In this document: piece after piece, positions 8,272-17,410 of the stretch
Layout of the letters: every line of letters starts with the position of its first letter
Position numbering within the stretch: the stretch's first letter is position 1
NCBI RefSeq assembly: GCF_016742135.1
Contig: NZ_JACVCG010000002.1
Coordinates: 372,001-436,000, forward strand
DNA: 64,000 nucleotides
Reading direction: 5' to 3'
Source of the DNA: Brevundimonas sp.
GTDB lineage: Bacteria > Pseudomonadota > Alphaproteobacteria > Caulobacterales > Caulobacteraceae
Notes under the pieces: model-generated
Seen by the model: only the letters and a program-made list of their open reading frames with translations
Told to the model about the DNA's origin: nothing
The model's database searches: none
Position numbers and translations under genes: made by a program

Positions 8272-9119
8272 CAGGCCACCGCCGCTGTCTTGGCTTTGAT
8301 CCAGCTATCGGACTCGTGATGCCGGGTGCCCAGCAGGTAGACGCCGCTGTGCACATCGGTCATCGACCATCCAGTGCAGCCTGCCAGCAGCGACTGGAGC
8401 AGCCCATTGTTGGTGTAGAGCACCCCCGGTTCGAAGGACTTGCCGTCGATGTCCGCCGTATCGGGCGGAGTTGGCAGCAAGCCCGCCTGATGCAGAAGGG
8501 AAAGACCCGTGAAGATCGGGCCTCCCGGCGGCAGAACCGGCTTCGGCTCCATTTGCGTGGCCGCCAGCGCAGGGTTGGCGAACAGAGCCGTCATGAACAT
8601 CGCCGTCGCGTTCCAACTGCCGATGTAGGGCGGGCGGTCGGTCGGGTGGACGATGGGTGTGAGCCAGCGTTGCTGCGCTCGATCCATGCGATCCAGCGTG
8701 TCGGGAAGTGTCGATGGCAGCATGACCCGCTGGAACAGCGCGTGGCCGCCCCTCAGCGAGTTGATGATCGGCTCTGGGCCGCGCTCAAGGCAGAAGCTTC
8801 CGGCGGTCTTCAGGTCGTCGTCGTTGATGTGTTCCAAGGCGCCAATAGCGGCCTCAGTGAACGTCAGATCGACCTTCGCGAGGTGGCCCCAGCACAGGCC
8901 GAGCGCGAAGCAGACGTGCCACGGATTGGCGTCAGGGAAAGCGGCGAGGTGCTCCTGAATCTCCTCGCTGGCGCCTTGGTTCAGGGTCTGGCCGTAGAAC
9001 TTCAAAAGCTCCAGCGTCTTCCCACGAACCGGCCCGCCTTTGACGCCGCCACCTTTCTCGCAGAGTTCGTTGAACTGCCGTTGGAGGTCGTTCACGGGCT
9101 TGGAGATCAGGGCCTTCAT
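8271..9119 (-). CDS. Unknown protein of the Mod/Res unit
   Basis: The listed ORF runs from 9362, but the natural start is ATG 9119 (MKALISKPVNDLQ), which overlaps the mod stop as ATGA; the product is then 282 aa. It has no membrane segment, no obvious nucleotide-binding motif and no cluster of catalytic residues. It contains Trp, Cys and His residues and a helical N-terminal half. It is wedged between the methyltransferase and HNH genes with overlaps on both sides, so it is probably a dedicated component. Function unknown. Confidence 0.75.
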   Translation of the reverse strand: MKALISKPVNDLQRQFNELCEKGGGVKGGPVRGKTLELLKFYGQTLNQGASEEIQEHLAAFPDANPWHVCFALGLCWGHLAKVDLTFTEAAIGALEHINDDDLKTAGSFCLERGPEPIINSLRGGHALFQRVMLPSTLPDTLDRMDRAQQRWLTPIVHPTDRPPYIGSWNATAMFMTALFANPALAATQMEPKPVLPPGGPIFTGLSLLHQAGLLPTPPDTADIDGKSFEPGVLYTNNGLLQSLLAGCTGWSMTDVHSGVYLLGTRHHESDSWIKAKTAAVA

Positions 9120-12028
9120 CAGCGCGCCTCGAACACTTTCATCACCTCGTCGCCAAGGTGGTTGATGACCTTCACGGCGATCCGGCCGGAGGTGGGCTTG
9201 GGGAAGGGGCGGCTGACGTCGCTGTTCAGGGTGGCCCACGCCTCCTCGTCGATCTCGGCTTTCAGGGTGGTCTTCAGCGCCTTGTAGGGGTCGTTGGCAC
9301 CGAGGAAGTAGGCGTGGCGAACGAAGAAGCTCTCTTCGTTGTAGTCGGTGTCCAGCATCCACAGGGCGATGCCGTCCGTGTCCTCGGAAACCACCTCGCC
9401 CGTCTGAGGCTTGAAGACATCGACGCCAGAGACCTTCACGCGGATCAGTTCGGCGCCATCCGCGTCCTTGCCCGCATCTTCGATCTTGATGTCGGGTTCG
9501 CCGAAGATGACGAACAGATTGCCCGCGCCGGTCGCGGCCAGATCGCCCGCCATGTGCAGGTCCGGGTTCATGCGCGCACGCAGGACCGGCACGCGTCCAA
9601 GCTTGGAGAACTCGGCGGAATGGGCGTCGTAGTTGAAGGCGCAGGCGACCAGAACATCGAACCCTGCGTCTCCTGCTTCGCGAGCCGCTTGAACAAGATC
9701 AGGTCGTGACACAGTGCCAAATTCAGGGCCGATGAAGATGCCTGCACGCTTCTCGACATCGCCTTCCAGATAACGGCCCTCGGCGCAGATCAGGTCGCCG
9801 GGCCAGCCAATCAGGCTGGTGAAGGTGATCCGGTCTTCCTTGTGTGCCTGCTGAACACCCGCGACTCGCAGGTTCTTCAGGATCATGCTGGCAAAATCGT
9901 CGGCGTCTTCGAACTCCAGCCCTTCGTCAGCGACGTCTGCACCCGAGAGGTTGAGGAGTTCGTCATCCGGTCCCACGGCCAACGTGATATGGGGCGACAG
10001 GCTTTCGACTGTGAATGGACCGGCTACACGGACCTTGGAGTTGTCGGTGTAGGGCTTGTCGTAGAGGTATTCGAACTCCGCTTTGGCGGCGATAGAGGCG
10101 TCGATCTCGCTCTGGCGGGCGATCCTCGCCTCCCAAAAGCTCGTCAGAGCCTCTTTAGCCGAGGTGGGCCAACCAGCGGGCGCATCGCGCGGGATTTCCC
10201 ACTCCATGAAGCCATTCGCGGGAGCCGTCTCGCCGGATGGAAGCACCACCTCGCCACTGGAGGTGAAGTCGATCTGTGTTCCTAAGCGCGCACCCGTTTC
10301 GACTTTGAACGGCGTCGTATGACCTTCGAGCGCACTGTTCAAGGTCGCGACGGCCGCCTCGACGGATGGCTGCATCTGCTCCCAGATCGCGTCGATCTCG
10401 GTGTTAGTTGCGATGTCCCGCAGAGTAATATGAGGCACGCGTTCATAGACGAAACCCTGCCGGATAGAGCCGTAGGTGGCCGCCGTCTTGGGCGGGCTGC
10501 GCGTGATCTCAGCTTCTTTCCGCTGACCGTCTACGCTGTCAGCGAGCACATAATAGGGATAGCGTGCACCCATCAGCCGTGACCGAGCGAGGGCAACCGC
10601 TACACGCGAAGTGTCGATGGTGATCCAGCGCCGCCCCCATTGCTCCGCCACATATGCCGTCGTTCCTGAACCACAGGTTGGATCGAGCACGAGGTCGCCG
10701 GGGTCGGTAGCCATTAGGATGCAGCGTTCGACCACCTTGGAACTGGTTTGAACGACGTAGACCCGAGGATCAGCGAAGCCTGACACGCCCGTATCTGACC
10801 AAACATCAGTGATCGGAAATACGGGAAAGTCGTCCAATTTCCGCACATATCGCGGTGTGCTTCCCAAGAGCATCACACGATCTGCCGCTTTGACTCGGAA
10901 CATTCCTTCAGTCGTCGTCTTCCAGCGCTGGTTTGCCTGCTTAAGCACAATCCGGCGACCATATAGGCTCAGCGGATAGTTGGTCGTCGTCGCGAATCCG
11001 GTGGAGGTAATGTTGTCGTGGGATATGACTTTCCAGTTGTCTGGAACCTCCTCGGATGACCGAAGCGACCGCCTAACCGTCCCGTCCTCGCTTTCAATCC
11101 AGCCGAACTGGGTGGCTCCTTCCGATCCTGCCTGTTTGAGATTGAAAACTCGCCTGAACTTGGCGGACTCTCGGTCTTTGGCGTAGAAAAGGATATGATC
11201 CTTAGATGTTGCAAGAAAATCCGATGCAAGACCGGCCGTTTTTTTGAAGTCTATCTGGCTTATATAGTTTTCTTCACCGAACACTTCATCCATTACCGCC
11301 CGAACACGGTGCACGTTTTCATCGCCAATCTGGACGAATATCGAGCCAGTATCGGCCAGCAGATCACGCGCTACGAGGAGGCGATCTCGCAGGTAGGTGA
11401 GGTAGGAGTGAATGCCGTCTCGCCATGTGTCGCGGAATGCGCGGACCTGTTCTGGCTCTCGGGTCACATGATCCTTGGCACCGTCTTTCACATCACGCGA
11501 GGAAGTGGACCACTGGAAGTTCGAATTAAATTTGATGCCGTAGGGTGGGTCGAAGTAGATGCACTGGACCTGACCGCGAAGCCCCTCACGTTCGGCCAGC
11601 GATGCCATCACTGACAAGCTGTCCCCCGAGATCATTCTGTTCGACCAGTGTAGGTCGTGTTGGTAGAACTCGGTCACCGCCTCCTTGTCGGGCAGGCCGT
11701 TGAAGTCGGCGAATAGGTCGGGAATGGAGTCGTCATCCTCGGCCTTCCGGGCCTTGGTCTGCCGCTTCAGATCATCGATCAGCGCCTTCGGGTGCAGCTT
11801 CTCCTGCACATACAGCGGTGGCGCCTGAACGATCAGGTCGGACCAGTCCTGCTCGTCTTTGCCGCGCCAGACCAGTTGCGGATCGAGGTCGCGGTTGCGG
11901 CGCTCGTAGGCCACCTGAACCGGCGACTTGTCCTCCTCGCGCATCAGCGACTCGAACTCGGCGGTCGGGATGTTGATCCGCTTGGCGTCGTGCTTCAGCG
12001 CCTCGACGGAGATCGGCTTCTTCGCCAT
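9119..12028 (-). CDS. Type III-like Mod DNA methyltransferase
   Basis: The 969-aa protein has DPPYGIKF at residue 160 and DPTCGSGTT near 447. This is the beta-class order used by type III Mod N6-adenine methyltransferases, with the region between them expected to hold the target-recognition domain. It is much longer than typical Mod proteins (about 600-700 aa), with an unassigned C-terminal extension of roughly 450 residues. The DNA between the two motifs is visibly poorer in GC than its flanks. The gene follows the 249-aa gene after 1 nt and overlaps the next gene, placing it at the centre of the unit. It would protect host DNA and specify targets for the Res-like subunit. Confidence 0.93.
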   Translation of the reverse strand: MAKKPISVEALKHDAKRINIPTAEFESLMREEDKSPVQVAYERRNRDLDPQLVWRGKDEQDWSDLIVQAPPLYVQEKLHPKALIDDLKRQTKARKAEDDDSIPDLFADFNGLPDKEAVTEFYQHDLHWSNRMISGDSLSVMASLAEREGLRGQVQCIYFDPPYGIKFNSNFQWSTSSRDVKDGAKDHVTREPEQVRAFRDTWRDGIHSYLTYLRDRLLVARDLLADTGSIFVQIGDENVHRVRAVMDEVFGEENYISQIDFKKTAGLASDFLATSKDHILFYAKDRESAKFRRVFNLKQAGSEGATQFGWIESEDGTVRRSLRSSEEVPDNWKVISHDNITSTGFATTTNYPLSLYGRRIVLKQANQRWKTTTEGMFRVKAADRVMLLGSTPRYVRKLDDFPVFPITDVWSDTGVSGFADPRVYVVQTSSKVVERCILMATDPGDLVLDPTCGSGTTAYVAEQWGRRWITIDTSRVAVALARSRLMGARYPYYVLADSVDGQRKEAEITRSPPKTAATYGSIRQGFVYERVPHITLRDIATNTEIDAIWEQMQPSVEAAVATLNSALEGHTTPFKVETGARLGTQIDFTSSGEVVLPSGETAPANGFMEWEIPRDAPAGWPTSAKEALTSFWEARIARQSEIDASIAAKAEFEYLYDKPYTDNSKVRVAGPFTVESLSPHITLAVGPDDELLNLSGADVADEGLEFEDADDFASMILKNLRVAGVQQAHKEDRITFTSLIGWPGDLICAEGRYLEGDVEKRAGIFIGPEFGTVSRPDLVQAAREAGDAGFDVLVACAFNYDAHSAEFSKLGRVPVLRARMNPDLHMAGDLAATGAGNLFVIFGEPDIKIEDAGKDADGAELIRVKVSGVDVFKPQTGEVVSEDTDGIALWMLDTDYNEESFFVRHAYFLGANDPYKALKTTLKAEIDEEAWATLNSDVSRPFPKPTSGRIAVKVINHLGDEVMKVFEAR

Positions 12029-12029
12029 G

Positions 12030-12779
12030 TCAGGACTTCTTACGCTTGGTGGTCATCGGGGGCAGGACGTCGTTGCCGATCTCGTCCTGAAGCTGCGTCG
12101 CGAGATGGTTCAGAGCGTCGCGAAACTCGGGCGGAAGCAGGGCCAGAAAGGCGCGGCTTTCCTCCACCTCATGCGCCGCTGATCCGCGCGCGCCGCGCGC
12201 CATCAACAGGGAGTCGATTATGCGGGCTGCGGGAAGGCCGGGGAGGACTGAACTCGCGACGAGCGGCTCGATCCGCGCGACCACGCCGTCAAACTCGCCA
12301 TCGTCCAGCGCCTCGTAGAAGGCTTCGAACTGACGGCGGCGGCTCCAGTGAGCCGGGACGCCCATGCCTTTGGCAGCGAAGCGGTCGAACAAGGTCCAGC
12401 GCTCTGGTTTCAGGAACCAGATGAACTTGCTGATGCCGGAAACCTGTAGCTTGTCGGTCCAACCCGCGCTCTGGGCCGCCTCCGCTGTCTCAATGCACAA
12501 GGCGGCGCGTTCCCGAAGGCTTGCGGGCCAAGCGGCTGCGGCTTCTCGCACCAGACCGATCATGCCGCTGGCGGATACATCCTCGCCTTCCTGCTGTTCT
12601 TCCGGCTGGAGCAAACCGCGATTGACGTTGTAGCGAACCGCCACACGCCGCAGCAGCGGTTCGGTGAAGCCTCCCTCGGCCACGACTGCGCCGAGGAATG
12701 GACCGTCTACAGCGAGCCACCAACGCGCATAGGCGAGCGTCGCCCAATAGACCTGATTGTCCGCCCACGCCCCGCTCAT
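12030..12779 (-). CDS. Unknown protein between res and mod
   Basis: The 249-aa protein is mostly helical in appearance with many Trp and Ala residues and a basic tail (KRKKS). I see no catalytic motif, signal peptide or membrane segment. A middle stretch around SGISKFIWFLKPERWTLFDRFAAKG is the most distinctive part. Its ATG overlaps the res stop (ATGA) and its stop lies 1 nt before mod. That placement suggests a structural or specificity partner of the Res-Mod complex, but no function can be read from the sequence. Confidence 0.75.
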   Translation of the reverse strand: MSGAWADNQVYWATLAYARWWLAVDGPFLGAVVAEGGFTEPLLRRVAVRYNVNRGLLQPEEQQEGEDVSASGMIGLVREAAAAWPASLRERAALCIETAEAAQSAGWTDKLQVSGISKFIWFLKPERWTLFDRFAAKGMGVPAHWSRRRQFEAFYEALDDGEFDGVVARIEPLVASSVLPGLPAARIIDSLLMARGARGSAAHEVEESRAFLALLPPEFRDALNHLATQLQDEIGNDVLPPMTTKRKKS

Positions 12780-15700
12780 GCCAGTTCCTTCACCGGCGCG
12801 GTGGCCCGGAACGACTGGATCAGCTTCTTGAACTCATCTTCCATTTCGAAGACGGCCGTGAACTCGGCGAAGGCCCAGCGACCGAACTTGCCGAGGTTGT
12901 TCACGCCCGGCACCCAGTAGGCGTTCATGGTGTTCGCTTTGGCCACCGCGTCTTCCTTGCGATAGCCCTTGGTCTCGACGATCAGGTTCAACGGATCGGG
13001 GCGGCCGTCGTCGATCTGGACAATGAAGTCAGGGCGATACTTCTTCGGCTCGCTGCCCATCAGGTAGGGCACTTCGAGGCCGAGGTTGTGGTTCTTCACA
13101 TAGGCCCGGACGTGATCGGTCGTCTCCGCGATCCGGCAGAACTCCGCCTCCCAGTCGCTGTCGCACACGACCCAGTTGATGTGGCAGTAGCGGGGGTCCG
13201 TCTTCCAGCGGTCGGCCTTGGACGTGTTGAAGTTCACATAGGCCGTGGAGCCGGTCGGATTGTAGGCGTCGAGGATCGCTTTCACCGGCCGCTCGCCCGC
13301 CAAGCTCTCGACGATGGCAGCCTTGATCCGCTCGGCCGCCATGTCGGCGATCTCCTGATAGGCCAATTGTGCGGGGAAGGTGCCGCCCGAGCAGCGCAGA
13401 TAACCGCCATCCAGCCACTGCTTGGTGATCCGCTTCAACTGGCCGAACAACGCCAGCTTCGGCTCTTCGCCGGGATCGCGGAACTTGGTGTAGAGCAGGT
13501 GTTTGGCGAGGTGGAACAGGAGGCTGGAGGACCGCATGTCCTCCAGATGGTCGAGCGTCAGTTCGGCGCCTTCGCCGATAATGCCTTGGTTGCTGGTCTT
13601 CGAGGGGCCAACCAGATCGGGCGTCAGATCGAGATAGGAGTTGGGGCCGAAGTTCGCCTCCAGTCGCGTATCAGGCAGTTCGACGCGGTAGCCCTCGACG
13701 CGCGGGAAGACGATCTCCAGTTTGTCGCGCTCGGGCCGCACCGCATGGACGCGCACAGTTTCGCGCGGCTTGGCGGGCGGGGCGATGACCGGCTTGGCGG
13801 CGAAGTCGAAGGGTATGCCGAGGATGTCGGCGTATTCGACGTTGAACAGCCCTTCCTCGTTCAGTTCGTAGGACTGGCGGCGCAGACCCCGGCCGACGAC
13901 CTGTTCGCAAAGTAGCTGGGTGCCGAAGGCGCGGACGCCGAGGATGTGGGTGACGGTGTTGGCGTCCCAGCCCTCGGTCAACATCGACACCGAGACGACG
14001 CAACGCACCTGCTCGCCCAGACGCCCCTTCTTGCCGACCGTGTTCATGACCTCGCGCAGCAAGGTGGCGTCGTCGATGTTCTCGGCCGCCCGAATATCGC
14101 CGGTGCGCTGAACCTCGGCCTGACGGAACTGCTCGATCTCTTCCGCAGCCATGGCGCGGAAGTCCTTATCGAGCGCTTCACCCGACTCCAACTGCTCGCT
14201 GTCGATCAGGATGGTGTTCGGGCGGGCGAACCGGTTGCCGTAGTCGTCGTAATTTCGGAACAGTTCGAGGCGGCCGTTGTGCAGCGTCTGCGAGCCGTCG
14301 TCGCCTTCACGGAAGAAGCCCGAGATGTATTTGTAGACCAGTTCGGAGGTGGCAGTGTTGTTGCACACCACGATGAACACCGGTGGCACGCCGATGCCTT
14401 CGGCCTCCCAAAGCTCGAACGTCTTCTTGTAGTGGCCGTAGAGAGCGTCCAGCGCCGACAGAAGCTCGGATGGCAGGCTGAGCGGGTCGAGCACCTTCCC
14501 AGCGCCACGCCCCTTCTTCGGCATCTCCTTGCCGATGTGCTCCCACAGGTTTCGGAACTTCGGCGTGTCGCCGCCGGGCACATTATCGGCGATGGGCACA
14601 CGCGGCAGCTTCACGATTCCGCATTCGATGGCGTCCATCAGCGAGAAGTCGCTCATGGTCCACGGGAAGAGCGTGCCTTCGATGTAGCCGGAGCCGCGCA
14701 GGAAGAAGGGTGTGGCCGACAGGTCGTAAACCATCGACAGACCCAGCTTCTTCTTCACCGTCTCCAGCCCGGTGATCCACATCCGGGCGGCCTCGTTGTC
14801 GGCCTTGGCGGCCTCCTTGTCGTCGCCGGTGAGGTCCGCCTCGGTGTCGCCCTGCGCGTCCTGAACGCGCGCGCGGTAGCAGTGGTGGGCCTCGTCATTC
14901 AGAATCACGATGTTCTTCATGCCCATGAGATCGGGCATGACCCGCTGGAGCATCTGGCCCTCGGTTTCGAGGGTCTCCAGCTTTTCCTTACGCCAACCTT
15001 CCAGAGCCGTGCGCGTGCCCGCCGCCACCTTGGCGCGCTCTCGTAGCTTGAAGGCGTGATAGTTGGTGATGACGATCTTGGCGCGATCTATGTCCGCCAG
15101 CATGTCGGGTGGGACGATCTCGCGGGTCCGGTAGTAGCTCTCCTGATCGTTGGGGAGCAGCACCCGCAAGCGGTCGCGGATGGTGATCCCGGGGGCAACG
15201 ATGAGGAAGCCGCGCGAGAACATCTTGCTGTTCGGATGGCGGACGGCGTTGACGGTATGCCATGCGATCAACATCGACATGACGGTCGTCTTGCCAGCGC
15301 CTGTGGCGAGCTTCAGCGCCATGCGGATCAACGCCGGATTGGCCTGAGCGTTGGCGCCCTTGATGTGATCCCAGAATTTGGAGCCGCGCGCACCGAGTTT
15401 CGGGGCGACTTCCGTCAGCCAGATCACCGTCTCGACAGCTTCGACCTGACAGAAGAAGGGGCGGACGCCCTGAAACTTGTGGTGGCGCCAGTGCTTCAGG
15501 AGACGCTCGGTTTCGGGCGTGACCAGCCAGTCCTTCGGGTTCGCCAGATTGCGCCACGCATCGACGTGCTGCCGAACCTCATTGATGATCGGGGTCGGGT
15601 TGTATTCCTGATCGGCCGAGGAGAGGTCGTCGCCCGCGTCGAAGGCCATCTCGGTTTGGGCAGCCTTCTTTTTCCGTTTCTTCGGCTTCGGAACAGGCGT

Positions 15701-15859
15701 GATCAGGTCGGAATGGCGTCGCGCCTCCACGAGGTTGCCCGTGGGCTGGCCCTCGGCATCAAGCTCCCAGTGAAGTGTCGGCCGCTCGTATGGCGAATTG
15801 AGGATAGGGCGCTGAAAGAACTGGTCGGCCAATCTCGATTCCCCCGAAGCGACGACCAT
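12776..15859 (-). CDS. Type III-like Res helicase/endonuclease
   Basis: This 1027-aa protein has SF2 helicase motifs: ATGAGKTT at about 185-192, NDEAHH near 321, YDLSATPF, and a motif VI region ending VVGRGLRR. Near the C-terminus RPDF is followed by VETKGY, a PD-(D/E)XK nuclease core. The N-terminus FFQRPILNSPYE resembles the group annotated as BPTD_3080-family restriction endonucleases, as I recall it. Such subunits translocate on DNA with ATP and cut. The start may be TTG 15832, which has GGGGGAA upstream, rather than ATG 15859. It is the first gene of the seven-gene unit. Confidence 0.93.
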   Translation of the reverse strand: MVVASGESRLADQFFQRPILNSPYERPTLHWELDAEGQPTGNLVEARRHSDLITPVPKPKKRKKKAAQTEMAFDAGDDLSSADQEYNPTPIINEVRQHVDAWRNLANPKDWLVTPETERLLKHWRHHKFQGVRPFFCQVEAVETVIWLTEVAPKLGARGSKFWDHIKGANAQANPALIRMALKLATGAGKTTVMSMLIAWHTVNAVRHPNSKMFSRGFLIVAPGITIRDRLRVLLPNDQESYYRTREIVPPDMLADIDRAKIVITNYHAFKLRERAKVAAGTRTALEGWRKEKLETLETEGQMLQRVMPDLMGMKNIVILNDEAHHCYRARVQDAQGDTEADLTGDDKEAAKADNEAARMWITGLETVKKKLGLSMVYDLSATPFFLRGSGYIEGTLFPWTMSDFSLMDAIECGIVKLPRVPIADNVPGGDTPKFRNLWEHIGKEMPKKGRGAGKVLDPLSLPSELLSALDALYGHYKKTFELWEAEGIGVPPVFIVVCNNTATSELVYKYISGFFREGDDGSQTLHNGRLELFRNYDDYGNRFARPNTILIDSEQLESGEALDKDFRAMAAEEIEQFRQAEVQRTGDIRAAENIDDATLLREVMNTVGKKGRLGEQVRCVVSVSMLTEGWDANTVTHILGVRAFGTQLLCEQVVGRGLRRQSYELNEEGLFNVEYADILGIPFDFAAKPVIAPPAKPRETVRVHAVRPERDKLEIVFPRVEGYRVELPDTRLEANFGPNSYLDLTPDLVGPSKTSNQGIIGEGAELTLDHLEDMRSSSLLFHLAKHLLYTKFRDPGEEPKLALFGQLKRITKQWLDGGYLRCSGGTFPAQLAYQEIADMAAERIKAAIVESLAGERPVKAILDAYNPTGSTAYVNFNTSKADRWKTDPRYCHINWVVCDSDWEAEFCRIAETTDHVRAYVKNHNLGLEVPYLMGSEPKKYRPDFIVQIDDGRPDPLNLIVETKGYRKEDAVAKANTMNAYWVPGVNNLGKFGRWAFAEFTAVFEMEDEFKKLIQSFRATAPVKELA

Positions 15860-15874
15860 TCGGTCTTATCATTC

Positions 15875-15904
15875 GCAGGGGACGGTGTGCCACAAATCCC
15901 CTGC
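15875..15904 (-). promoter_or_regulatory. Inverted repeat upstream of res
   Basis: GCAGGGGA and TCCCCTGC form a perfect 8-bp inverted repeat with a 14-nt loop, ending 15 nt before the annotated res ATG. A third partial copy (GCAGGGA) lies about 20 nt further upstream. It could be an operator for a regulator of the restriction unit or a hairpin in the leader RNA. There is no T-run on the minus strand after it, so a classical terminator is less likely. Confidence 0.4.
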
Positions 15905-15962
15905 TTGTGTTGATACAGCTTCGCTACTTGCAGGGATGTGCGTCAATATCGGTCGCAACACT

Positions 15963-16952
15963 TCAGCCCCACTCCAGTTCGCCAGTGAACCGGCGATAGT
16001 TTTCCCAAAGGCCGCTTCCGACAGTCTCGTCGATATGGGGGACGCCGATCTGGTCGCATCTTGCCTCGACATCGGCGACCACAGTCAGCGGCACCGGCCC
16101 GTTTCGGTGACCATGGACGTCACGGAGTATCCATCCCGCACCCAAGGTCAGCGGCCGGAACTCTACGAGCCATTCGCCACGGAACTCGCCAACGGCCATG
16201 CGGCCCGCTGCGACGTCCGACAAGCGGTGAGAGAGGCAGTTCCGATACTTCCGACTGGCTTGGAGAAGGGCGGGCACGCTGGTCAGCGGAACAAGCTCGT
16301 TGTCCCCATCAGGGACGGGGTGGGGCGGCAAGCGGTCGGCGCGTCGAAGCAATCGGTCGAGGAGCCGGGCCAACGTCGAGGACGGCCGCATCTGCGCGAT
16401 AGCTTGCGCTACCGCCTCGTCGGTCGCCTTGGAGTTCACCGACTGGATGAAGGCCACGGCAGCGTTAAACGTCAGAGCCTCGGAGGTGGTGTCGAGGCGC
16501 TCCAGCGTGTTGACGTGACGCCACCGGGTATCGAGCGCGGCCAGCACCTCCAGCTTGCGGGACGTGATACGGCCGCCCTGCCGCAGGGCGTCGGCGCCGC
16601 GAGGGTCCGCGCTGGCGGCGAGGTCGCGCAGAGCAAGGTAATCGCGCGCTCGCGGCAACGGCCGTTCGCCAATGCGCTCAAGCAAGCCCGGAAGGCCCAC
16701 GGGCAGATCGCCGAAAGCATGCCGAAGGATGTCCATCGACCGACCATGGCGCAGCACCTCCCCAAGCGACGGCGGAAGGAGGTCGTCGCTGGTGCCAATA
16801 ACCCCGGCCTTATCTTCGGCCACGGCCAAGGCGGCGAAGATTGCCTGTTTCCGCGCAGGAGCCGCCGTCAGCGTGCGAGCGATGACGCCGCCCGTTTCGT
16901 CATCGTGGCGGATCAAGGCTTCGGTAGCCCAGCCGAGCAGCCCCTCACGCAT
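15963..16952 (-). CDS. Unknown protein, possibly PcfJ-like C-terminus
   Basis: The 329-aa protein overlaps the preceding 124-aa gene by 8 nt and ends 103 nt before res. The first two thirds look helical. The last third contains RKYRNCLSHRLSDVAAG followed by strands (EWLVEFRPL, GWILRDVHG), which faintly recalls the motif in PcfJ-like proteins where NC is followed by a conserved helix and a strand. This similarity is from memory and weak. The location between a kinase gene and the R-M unit suggests a shared defence or regulatory role. Confidence 0.6.
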   Translation of the reverse strand: MREGLLGWATEALIRHDDETGGVIARTLTAAPARKQAIFAALAVAEDKAGVIGTSDDLLPPSLGEVLRHGRSMDILRHAFGDLPVGLPGLLERIGERPLPRARDYLALRDLAASADPRGADALRQGGRITSRKLEVLAALDTRWRHVNTLERLDTTSEALTFNAAVAFIQSVNSKATDEAVAQAIAQMRPSSTLARLLDRLLRRADRLPPHPVPDGDNELVPLTSVPALLQASRKYRNCLSHRLSDVAAGRMAVGEFRGEWLVEFRPLTLGAGWILRDVHGHRNGPVPLTVVADVEARCDQIGVPHIDETVGSGLWENYRRFTGELEWG

Positions 16953-17319
16953 TCAGGCGCTCCCACGGGAAGTAGCCCTGCCCCTGCGGATGGGGTGCCA
17001 CCTGAAAGGCGACCCAGCGCCATTTCCGCGCCTCGGCAGGCGTCACCTGATGATCGAAGACGATACGGTTCGGCTCGGACGTCAGGTCGGCGAGGATCGC
17101 CTTCGTAGCCACCGCTTCAGGGACGACAACCGGCACGGTGACTTTCCCGCCAGCTTCCGTGGGCGGATCGACGAAGAGCCACTCCGTCGTCGAGAGCCAC
17201 TGGCGGGCACCGGCCACATCGTTGAGGTAGGCTTCAAGTTCGAGACCATCGATCTCACCTGCCTCGTCGAGAACGACGCGAACGGCGAGACATCGGAGCG
17301 GTTGTTCGACCGGCGCCAA
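16945..17319 (-). CDS. Hypothetical protein upstream of the 329-aa gene
   Basis: The 124-aa ORF appears to start at TTG 17319, preceded by GGAGG four bases away; no in-frame ATG lies near. The sequence is rich in beta-prone segments (VTVPVVVPEAV, WRWVAFQVAP) and has no catalytic motif that I recognise. It overlaps the start of the next gene by 8 nt, so the two are probably translated together. Function unknown. Confidence 0.55.
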   Translation of the reverse strand: MAPVEQPLRCLAVRVVLDEAGEIDGLELEAYLNDVAGARQWLSTTEWLFVDPPTEAGGKVTVPVVVPEAVATKAILADLTSEPNRIVFDHQVTPAEARKWRWVAFQVAPHPQGQGYFPWERLNA

Positions 17320-17410
17320 GCGACCTCCATGTGCTGTGGAGGGTTCAGGCTCTCATGGAAGTCGAATCCGTCAACCAAATCGCCCCGACGTTCACCCGCA
17401 GATGCCGGGG

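Noticed and set aside
4509-15859. BREX, DISARM or another named system
   Set aside because: The hallmark proteins (PglZ/BrxC/BrxL, or DrmA/DrmB with DUF1998) are not visible; only type III-like Res and Mod are.
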